A stretch of 6,133 nucleotides of DNA. Origin: a bacterium UBP11_UBA4055 (GTDB lineage: Bacteria; UBA4055). The notes below the pieces were generated by a model. That model was not told the DNA's origin and did no database searches. It worked only from the letters and a program-made list of their open reading frames with translations. The stretch is taken from positions 88,094-94,226 of the forward strand of contig DFZN01000002.1 of assembly GCA_002382735.1 (NCBI GenBank), given 5' to 3'. Shown here one piece after another: positions 1 to 5,210 of this stretch (positions are counted from its first letter, which is position 1; each line of letters begins with the position of its first letter). Made by a program: the position numbers and the translations under genes.

Positions 1-851
1 ATAAGCAGCTGCATCGAAGATGTCACCTTATTCAGAAAATCGAGGATCTGGTTTATTTCATTTATGGCAAAATCGTTGTCATCGTCCGATTTAAGCCCCC
101 TTGCAAGCCTGAGCAGGGTCGTGATCTCTGAGGTCGTTTCATTCGTTCTGGTCGGATCCTTTGCTTTGACCATAATCTCGATCCCGTACCTCTTTCTCCA
201 GTGGAAATATTTCTTTACGCAGCCTAAAGGCACGATCATCTCCCTGTCCATGCTGTTGCCGAACATTTCCCCCTTTTTCGCGAGGACTCCGATGACCGTG
301 AATTTTCTTCCTCTGACCTTTATAAGTTTGCCCAGAGGATCCTCGCCTTCGAACAGCGCATCGCTCACCTCGCTTCCGAGTATAATTACATTGGAGTTCC
401 TTTCGACTTCGCCGGCGTTGAAGAACCGTCCTTTTTCCGGAGATGAATCGGAGGTATATTCGAAATCTTCTGTACTGCCCTTGACCGAAATGTATTTTAC
501 TTCGTTATTTTTATATTCGGCGTTGGCCCATGATCCCAGTACCGGAGTAACATACTCCGACAGCTCTGAATTCCCTTTTAAAAAATCAGCCTGTTCGATA
601 GTAAGAGGTTTCCTTTTCCTTTCGGTTCTCCAGTTGTTCCCGGTCCAGGAGAATCTGGAAATATAAAGCGTATTCGAGCCGAGTGACGACAGCTGTCCTA
701 CGATGAATTTTTCTGTTCCTTTCAGTACCGAATGAATGAAAATGATGGTTGTAACGCCGATCATTATTCCGAGCAGGGTTAAAAAAGTTCTGAGCTTGTT
801 GTCTTTCAGCGAGTTCAGCGAGATCAGTATTGCTTCGTAAATATGCCGCAA
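1..851 (-). CDS. MacB/FtsX-type ABC transporter permease, N-terminal part (cut by window edge)
   Basis: This is the membrane subunit of a MacAB-like exporter; the N-terminal 283 residues are in the window and the rest lies beyond position 1. Residues about 10-45 form the cytoplasmic N-terminal helix and first membrane span typical of MacB/FtsX permeases, with the hallmark stretch LRTFLTLLGIMIGV at 20-33. Residues about 50-250 are the periplasmic MacB_PCD-type domain, with GRFFNAGE (141-148) and the familiar DPLGK...RGRKFTVIGVLAKKG pattern (171-194). The sequence ends near where the second membrane span should begin. No ATG is in frame between the upstream in-frame stop (882-884) and this point. 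The start chosen is TTG at 849-851, one base after the ATPase stop TAA, with GGAAG at 858-862 spaced 6 nt. The family is clear; the substrate is unknown. A start further downstream would cut the conserved N-terminal helix. Confidence 0.9.
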   Translation of the reverse strand, partial: MRHIYEAILISLNSLKDNKLRTFLTLLGIMIGVTTIIFIHSVLKGTEKFIVGQLSSLGSNTLYISRFSWTGNNWRTERKRKPLTIEQADFLKGNSELSEYVTPVLGSWANAEYKNNEVKYISVKGSTEDFEYTSDSSPEKGRFFNAGEVERNSNVIILGSEVSDALFEGEDPLGKLIKVRGRKFTVIGVLAKKGEMFGNSMDREMIVPLGCVKKYFHWRKRYGIEIMVKAKDPTRTNETTSEITTLLRLARGLKSDDDNDFAINEINQILDFLNKVTSSMQLL

Positions 852-852
852 T

Positions 853-1545
853 TTATTCTTCCGTGCTGCTGTCGTATTCGATCACTCCGTCTTTAAGCCG
901 GATGATCCTTTTTGTGTAATCGGCGATATCCTGTTCGTGCGTAACGATAATTATAGTATTACCTTCTTTGTGCAGGTCATTGAAAATATCCATAATCTCG
1001 AAGCTGGTCTTCGAATCAAGATTTCCTGTGGGTTCGTCGGCAAGGATGATGGAAGGATAATTCACCAGAGCCCTTGCTATCGCCACTCTCTGTTTCTGGC
1101 CGCCCGAAAGTTCATTGGGCTTGTGATGCATCCTGTCCGCCAGTCCGACCTTTTTAAGCGCAGCTTCCGCGCGTTCAAGCCTTTCATCAGATCCGGTCTT
1201 AGAATATATCAGAGGCAGTTCGACATTGCTCAGCGCATCGGACCTGGCGAGAAGGTTGAAGGTCTGGAAAACAAAACCGATCTCCTTATTTCTGATACGG
1301 GCAAGCTGATCATCCTTGAGATGGGCCACATCGACACCGTTGAGAAAATAACTTCCGCCCGTAGGTACATCAAGGCATCCGATTATGTTCATCAGGGTGG
1401 ATTTTCCGGATCCCGAAGCTCCCATTATCGCGATATAATCCCCTTTGCCGACATGTAAGGATACTCCGTTTAGAGCTTTGATGACCTCTTCTCCGGGTTT
1501 ATAGATCTTGGAGATGTTCTCTATATTGATCAGATTATCTTTCAT
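853..1545 (-). CDS. ABC transporter ATP-binding protein, MacB/LolD type
   Basis: Cytoplasmic ATPase that powers the neighbouring permease. All nucleotide-binding motifs are intact: Walker A GASGSGKS (42-49), Q-loop glutamine in FVFQTFNLL (Q94), signature LSGGQ (146-150), Walker B ILADE (167-171) with the following PTGNLD D-loop, and the switch histidine in VTHE (H203). The 230-residue length and the motifs FQTFNLL and ADEPTGNLDS are typical of the LolD/MacB/FtsE-like family of stand-alone NBDs. In E. coli MacB this domain is fused to the permease; here it is a separate chain. The ATG at 1543-1545 lies 19 nt after the adaptor stop; its Shine-Dalgarno sequence is weak. The order adaptor-ATPase-permease with near-zero gaps indicates one operon. 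LolD itself is less likely because the partner is a MacA-like adaptor rather than a second LolC/E-type permease, though a further permease could lie outside the window. Confidence 0.95.
   Translation of the reverse strand: MKDNLINIENISKIYKPGEEVIKALNGVSLHVGKGDYIAIMGASGSGKSTLMNIIGCLDVPTGGSYFLNGVDVAHLKDDQLARIRNKEIGFVFQTFNLLARSDALSNVELPLIYSKTGSDERLERAEAALKKVGLADRMHHKPNELSGGQKQRVAIARALVNYPSIILADEPTGNLDSKTSFEIMDIFNDLHKEGNTIIIVTHEQDIADYTKRIIRLKDGVIEYDSSTEE
858..862 (-). promoter_or_regulatory. Ribosome binding site deciding the TTG start of the permease
   Basis: The minus strand reads GGAAG followed by six bases (AATAAA) and TTG. The site lies inside the last codons of the ATPase gene, so the permease is probably translationally coupled to it. 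It is the main evidence for the non-ATG start, together with the absence of any in-frame ATG upstream. Confidence 0.7.
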
Positions 1546-1564
1546 TAAACTTATGCCCGTAACT

Positions 1565-2809
1565 CTATTTTACTTTGACTTTCATTCCGTTCTCGAGCAC
1601 TTTGCTGATGGTCTTGTAATCGCCTGATACGATCATATCGCCTTCGGAGATACCTTCAGTTATCTCGATAAACCTTTCGTTGGCAATGCCTGTCTTAACT
1701 TTGACCTTCTCGACTTCATAAATTTTCTCTTTTTCGGAGTCAGTCAGCTTTTTCAGCCTGAAAAGCACATCGCTGTAGTCGTTTCTACTGTCCCATTCGA
1801 TCCCGGTGCTGCCGGAAATTTTCTCTTTCTCTTCATCAGTATCGTCATTCTTTCGCCTCGCGAGAGCCTGTATCGGGACTGACAGAACATCATTGACCAC
1901 ATCGGTCACTATCTCGGCGTAAGTCGTCATTCCGGGCTTTATTCTTGCGTCCTTAGTTATCATATTGACCGACACGGAATATTCTACGGATGACTCGGTG
2001 CTTCCCAGATTAAGCGGAGTATTCCCGATCTCGGTGACGATCCCTTTGAATACTGTCTCGCCGAAAGCGTCGATAGTGATCTTAACGGAATCTGCTGTAC
2101 TTATAAAAGCCACATCATTTTCGTCCACATCGACATTGACCTTAAAATCGTTCATATCGGCTATGCTCAGGATCACATCGGTATTGAACTGGCTTCCGAG
2201 AACGATCTCGCCCTGTTCCTTATAGAGTTTGGTGACGATCCCGTCCAGCGGAGCATAGATGTCAGTTTTACTGAGCCTGTCCTGTGCCTGATCGAGATAT
2301 GCGGTCTGCAGTTTTATGTTCTCCAGCGATGATTCGTAGCTCGTTTTTGCGATCTCATAGTTGATCCTGATATTCTCAAATTCGTTTTCTGAAATGAAAT
2401 TGTTCTCCCTCAGCTTTGCCTGATTATCGTATTCGAGTTTGATCTTCTTCAGATTTAGCAATGCGTTGTTTGAGCTGAACTTCTGCTGCGAAAGGGCCGC
2501 TTTCTGCTGCTCGACCTCGGCAAGTATGTTCTTTCTGTCGAGACGGGCGAGAAGCTGTCCTTTTTTCACCTGCTGGCCTTCCGAAACGAGTAGAGAATCC
2601 AGATTCGCTGATATCTCGGATGATATGTTCACATTCTTAACCGGCTCAATCATTCCGGATGCCGATATCGTCTTAACTATTGTTCTTCTCGCAGCTTTAT
2701 CCGACTCAACCTCGGTCAGCTTGTCCTTTTTGAAGATCATAGGTAAAGATACTGATAGGATCACAAGAATTAAAATTGTCCAAAACCATTTTTTCTTTCT
2801 GCCTGCCAT
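1565..2809 (-). CDS. MacA-like periplasmic adaptor subunit (HlyD/RND-type membrane fusion protein)
   Basis: Inner-membrane-anchored periplasmic adaptor that should link the ABC permease to an outer-membrane channel. Residues 3-7 are basic (GRKKK region) and 8-26 form a hydrophobic anchor. The first lipoyl half lies at about 52-91 (GMIEPVKNVNIS ... SEGQQVKKGQLLARLD), an alpha-helical hairpin predicted as coiled coil at about 92-180, and the second lipoyl half at about 183-206 (IYAPLDGIVTKLYKEQGEIV). A beta-barrel domain follows (about 222-300, ending KPGMTTYAEI) and then a membrane-proximal domain containing VPIQAL (311-316) and VKVKTGI. That last domain carries a charged insertion at about 318-366 (KNDDTDEEKEK onward). 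No lipobox cysteine is present, so anchoring is by the N-terminal helix. The ATG at 2807-2809 has only a poor AGG 10 nt upstream. It is the first gene of the operon, after a candidate promoter. Assignment to the MacA class is secure; the cargo is unknown. Confidence 0.92.
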   Translation of the reverse strand: MAGRKKKWFWTILILVILSVSLPMIFKKDKLTEVESDKAARRTIVKTISASGMIEPVKNVNISSEISANLDSLLVSEGQQVKKGQLLARLDRKNILAEVEQQKAALSQQKFSSNNALLNLKKIKLEYDNQAKLRENNFISENEFENIRINYEIAKTSYESSLENIKLQTAYLDQAQDRLSKTDIYAPLDGIVTKLYKEQGEIVLGSQFNTDVILSIADMNDFKVNVDVDENDVAFISTADSVKITIDAFGETVFKGIVTEIGNTPLNLGSTESSVEYSVSVNMITKDARIKPGMTTYAEIVTDVVNDVLSVPIQALARRKNDDTDEEKEKISGSTGIEWDSRNDYSDVLFRLKKLTDSEKEKIYEVEKVKVKTGIANERFIEITEGISEGDMIVSGDYKTISKVLENGMKVKVK

Positions 2810-2831
2810 AATTTTTCTGCCTGAATTTTTT

Positions 2832-2845
2832 TTTACCGTTTACCG
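2832..2845. repeat. Perfect tandem 7-bp repeat TTTACCG x2 in the exporter leader
   Basis: TTTACCG occurs twice back to back (2832-2838 and 2839-2845), reading CGGTAAACGGTAAA on the minus strand. It falls at the predicted transcription start of the exporter operon and is followed on that strand by a run of nine A (2834-2826, sharing a few bases). It could be a small operator or simply a chance duplication. Confidence 0.4.
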
Positions 2846-2849
2846 TGTC

Positions 2850-2877
2850 AATATAGCAAAGTTCTTTTCCTAATCAA
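2850..2877 (-). promoter_or_regulatory. Candidate sigma70-like promoter for the exporter operon
   Basis: On the minus strand TTGATT (2877-2872) is followed after 16 bases by TATATT (2855-2850), which is preceded by TGC, giving an extended -10 (TGn). Transcription would start near 2843, about 34 nt before the adaptor ATG. The match is good at -10 and moderate at -35. It is predicted by eye only. Confidence 0.5.
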
Positions 2878-2933
2878 AGTAAAAAAGCTGCGGTGTTCAA
2901 ATAAAGAACCGAAATTTCCGCAAAAAATATTTC

Positions 2934-2962
2934 TTGACTGATTTAAGAATAAAAAATATATT
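2934..2962 (+). promoter_or_regulatory. Candidate sigma70-like promoter for the DUF1015 gene
   Basis: TTGACT (2934-2939) and TATATT (2957-2962) are separated by exactly 17 bases, each matching the sigma70 consensus at five of six positions. The spacer is very A-rich. Transcription would start near 2969, leaving a leader of about 40 nt before the ATG at 3010. It lies back to back with the exporter promoter in a 200-bp intergenic region. Confidence 0.65.
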
Positions 2963-2999
2963 CTGTTTACTTTGATACTTCGATCAAATTTAAATAAAC

Positions 3000-3003
3000 G
3001 GAG
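3000..3003 (+). promoter_or_regulatory. Ribosome binding site of the DUF1015 gene
   Basis: GGAG lies 6 nt before the ATG at 3010-3012, the same spacing seen for the permease and the exported protein. It supports this ATG as the start. Confidence 0.75.
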
Positions 3004-3009
3004 TGCTGT

Positions 3010-4254
3010 ATGGCAGTATTGAGAAAATTCAGAGCTATAAGGCCGAAAAAAGGGCTGGAGGCTAAAATTGCGAGCTTTCCCTACGATGTGATTAACAGCG
3101 AAGAGGCGAAAGAGATCGCTAAGGGGAACAAATACTCTTTTCTTCACATCAACAAGCCAGAGATTGATCTTCCGAAAGGAACCGATCTATACTCTGACAA
3201 GGTATATCAGAAAGCTAAGGAGAACTTTCAGATGTTCGTTAGTGAAGGCTGGTTCATTCAGGATAAGGAACCGCATCTATATATTTACAGGCAGACTATG
3301 GACGGAAGGGAGCAGTACGGGATAGTAGGATGCTGCAGCGCGGATGATTATTACAGCGATGTGATAAAAAAGCACGAGCATACAAGAAAAGCCAAGGAAG
3401 AGGACAGGATAAAGCATGTCGATGTTACGGGAATAAACGCAGGTCCGATATTTTTGACATACAAATCTAACCACAGCATAAATGAGATCGTTGCAGAGAT
3501 CGTGAAAGACAAGCCTGTTTACGATTTTGTCTCGACAGACGGTATCGGACACACTATATGGATCGTAAAGGACGAAAAACTCGCCGACAGGATAATCGCA
3601 AGGATCAGGATAACAAAGTATCTTTACATAGCTGACGGGCATCACAGGGCGGCTTCGGGAGCAATGGTGGCAAAAAGAAGGCAGGAAAAGAACAAGAAAC
3701 ATACAGGTAACGAGGAATACAATTTCTTCATGTCCGTACTTTTCCCCGATAATCAGCTTAAGATATTCGATTACAACAGAGTTCTTAAGAGCCTGAACGG
3801 TCACACTGAAAAAGAGCTGTTCTCATCACTTGAAGAGCTTTTCAAGGTAACGAAGACCGGTAAAGAAGAATACAGACCGAAGAAGAAGGGCGAGATCGGA
3901 ATGTACTACAAAAAGAGTTGGTACAAGCTTGCGGTCAAAGCGGGCGTAAGGGACAATTCAGACCCGGTCAAATCCTTAGACATCTCCATACTTCAGGACA
4001 AAGTACTAGACCCGTTCTTCGGGATCAAAGACCCCAGAACATCCGATGATATTGATTTCGTGGGCGGGATAAGAGGACTTAAAGAACTTGTAAAACTCGT
4101 TGACGGCGGAAAATTCAAGGTAGCTTTCGCCATGTATCCCACATCGGTCAAGGAACTGATGAAGATAGCCGATTCGGGCAAGGTGATGCCGCCCAAATCA
4201 ACATGGTTCGAGCCGAAGCTCCGCTCGGGACTTCTCGTCCACTCGCTGGACTAA
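3010..4254 (+). CDS. DUF1015 family protein (ParB-like fold; possible free L-serine kinase)
   Basis: Full-length member of DUF1015 (414 residues; the family is about 400-420). Visible family motifs are SFPYDVIN (22-29), KHEHT (121-125) followed by KEEDRIKH, NAGPIFLTY (143-151), YIADGHHRAASG (206-217), FVGG (350-353) and the characteristic end MPPKSTWFEPK.RSGL (393-408). No signal peptide or membrane span is seen, so it is cytoplasmic. DGHHR resembles the catalytic-region motif of ParB-like serine kinases (SerK, SbnI). From memory, some DUF1015 proteins have been linked to phosphorylation of free L-serine, and relatives often sit beside serine biosynthesis genes; I could not verify this and no such gene is in the window. 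The gene has its own promoter, ribosome site and terminator and diverges from the exporter operon, so it appears to be an independent unit. The family call is firm; the activity is an inference. Confidence 0.93.
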   Translation: MAVLRKFRAIRPKKGLEAKIASFPYDVINSEEAKEIAKGNKYSFLHINKPEIDLPKGTDLYSDKVYQKAKENFQMFVSEGWFIQDKEPHLYIYRQTMDGREQYGIVGCCSADDYYSDVIKKHEHTRKAKEEDRIKHVDVTGINAGPIFLTYKSNHSINEIVAEIVKDKPVYDFVSTDGIGHTIWIVKDEKLADRIIARIRITKYLYIADGHHRAASGAMVAKRRQEKNKKHTGNEEYNFFMSVLFPDNQLKIFDYNRVLKSLNGHTEKELFSSLEELFKVTKTGKEEYRPKKKGEIGMYYKKSWYKLAVKAGVRDNSDPVKSLDISILQDKVLDPFFGIKDPRTSDDIDFVGGIRGLKELVKLVDGGKFKVAFAMYPTSVKELMKIADSGKVMPPKSTWFEPKLRSGLLVHSLD

Positions 4255-4258
4255 AATT

Positions 4259-4288
4259 AAAAAGGGTCGGAAATTTCCGACCCTTTTT
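4259..4288. terminator. Bidirectional intrinsic terminator (perfect 30-bp palindrome)
   Basis: The arms AAAAAGGGTCGGAAA and TTTCCGACCCTTTTT are exact reverse complements and meet at 4273/4274. The transcript can form a GC-rich stem (GGGTCGG/CCGACCC) around a short A/U-rich loop. A T-run follows on either strand: TTTTTATTTA on plus and TTTTTAATTTT on minus. It fills the 36-nt gap between two converging genes, starting 4 nt after the DUF1015 stop and ending 2 nt before the last base of the exported-protein gene, and should terminate both. Confidence 0.93.
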
Positions 4289-4290
4289 AT

Positions 4291-5139
4291 TTACTGCGCC
4301 TTCCGGTGCGAGGCGTTCGGGATATTTGTCTGCATACCCTGTATCACCGTGGTCTCGAAAACACCGTCGACCGTCTGATATTTTATCTTGAGGCTTCTTT
4401 CTTCGCTTGAGTTCATCCTGACCTTAAGGAACTGATCGTTGGCTTTAACAGTCAGTTTGCCGTCTCTAATCAGAGTGTTAAGATAATCTGTCACATCCAC
4501 CGAGTTCTCCGGTAAGAAGCCGCCGTAAACAGCCTTAACGATCCTCAGACCGCCTTTCTGAGAAGGAGCGACATAACTGTCCTCTGGCTGGATCGTCTGC
4601 TGAGTCTGTACGGGGGTGGTCGCCGTAGCGGTCTGAACTGCAGGAGCGACTTCGACAGTTTTTACTTCGGGAGCACCTATGATCCTGATGTTGTCCTTGC
4701 TCACATTATAGCCGCCGGAAACCAGCACATGACCCTTGTACAGAGTCGATACATCGGTGATCTTGGCCATGAACCAGTTGTCCGTTCTGGCGTCATCCCT
4801 TTCTTTTGGAGGAATGTAGATCCCGCCTGAGGAATAATCGAACATAATAACGGGAAGTCCGAGTTTTATTTCTTCGGGGCCCGCGATCCTTGACTGCCAG
4901 AAATACTTCGTCCATATTTCTTTCCCGTCTTTAACGACAAGGAATTTTGCTTCACCGTTCGTGTTCGCACTGGGCGCTTCGATCATTTTAGCGACATTTA
5001 TCCGTATCCAGCTGTGACCTTCGAGCGGTCGGTCAGAAATGAAATAATCATCTCCCTGAATGTAGTGTTTATCAATGACCTGTGCGGACAGCGACAGGGC
5101 GGTCAGGGCAGTCAGAATGAAAAGTATTTTTTTAATCAT
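4291..5139 (-). CDS. Sec-exported protein of unknown function with a C-terminal DUF3395-like domain
   Basis: A 282-residue protein with a clear N-terminal signal peptide: MIKK, a hydrophobic core ILFILTALTALSL (5-17) and likely cleavage after LSA (A19/Q20). There is no lipobox and there are no cysteines at all, so it is probably soluble in the periplasm or released. Residues about 25-155 form a first beta-rich region (HSWIRINV, FLVVKDGKEIW, WFMAKI, LVSGGYNVS) that I cannot name. Residues about 158-196 are a Thr/Gln/Pro/Ala-rich linker. Residues about 197-268 (VKAVYGG, DVTDYLNTLIRDGKLTVKAND, LKIKY) resemble the DUF3395/DnaJC11 C-terminal domain, a pattern I recognise by eye only. The start is ATG at 5137-5139 because GGAG lies 6 nt upstream of it; the ATG four codons earlier (5149-5151) contains that site and has none of its own. 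It follows the radical SAM gene by 71 nt and ends at the shared terminator. No function is assigned. Confidence 0.88.
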   Translation of the reverse strand: MIKKILFILTALTALSLSAQVIDKHYIQGDDYFISDRPLEGHSWIRINVAKMIEAPSANTNGEAKFLVVKDGKEIWTKYFWQSRIAGPEEIKLGLPVIMFDYSSGGIYIPPKERDDARTDNWFMAKITDVSTLYKGHVLVSGGYNVSKDNIRIIGAPEVKTVEVAPAVQTATATTPVQTQQTIQPEDSYVAPSQKGGLRIVKAVYGGFLPENSVDVTDYLNTLIRDGKLTVKANDQFLKVRMNSSEERSLKIKYQTVDGVFETTVIQGMQTNIPNASHRKAQ

Positions 5140-5210
5140 AGTCGTCTCCATAATTTATTTACGGATAATTTAATATAATTACCTGAATTCCGCAAATATA
5201 TAGTTAAAAA
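5140..5210 (-). other. AT-rich 71-nt intergenic spacer between radical SAM and exported-protein genes
   Basis: The spacer is strongly A/T-rich and holds two TATATT hexamers on the minus strand (5200-5195 and 5177-5172), the same hexamer used as -10 in the two candidate promoters elsewhere in the window. Neither has a recognisable -35 at 16-18 bases, and there is no hairpin terminator. The exported-protein gene could therefore be read from the upstream gene, from a weak local promoter, or both. Confidence 0.4.
5146..5149 (-). promoter_or_regulatory. Ribosome binding site that decides the start of the exported protein
   Basis: The minus strand reads ATGGAGACGACTATG. GGAG sits 6 nt before the second ATG, whereas the first ATG is preceded only by AT-rich sequence. 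This favours a mature reading beginning MIKKIL, which is also a cleaner signal peptide than one starting METTMIKK. Confidence 0.75.

Noticed and set aside
64..666. Plus-strand open frame of 200 codons opposite the permease
   Set aside because: The opposite strand encodes a clear MacB-type permease across the whole stretch. The plus frame gives a Ser/Pro/Leu-rich translation with no recognisable domain.
937..1458. Plus-strand open frame of 173 codons opposite the ATPase
   Set aside because: It is antisense to an intact ABC ATPase with all motifs and has no ribosome site or family resemblance.
2892..2920. Possible intrinsic terminator or riboswitch in the divergent region
   Set aside because: The inverted repeat is imperfect and short, no T-run follows a stable stem, and no riboswitch core pattern is recognisable.
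2848..3147. Minus-strand open frame spanning the divergent intergenic region
   Set aside because: It crosses both candidate promoters and the start of the DUF1015 gene, and its translation is compositionally odd (Phe/Arg-rich) with no recognisable domain.
3277..3804. Minus-strand open frame of 175 codons inside the DUF1015 gene
   Set aside because: The sense strand carries the conserved KHEHT and DGHHR motifs here. The antisense translation is Cys/Val/Tyr-rich without a recognisable domain.
5149..5151. ATG four codons upstream as the start of the exported protein
   Set aside because: It overlaps the GGAG that serves the next ATG and has no ribosome site of its own. The longer form would also add acidic and polar residues before the signal peptide.
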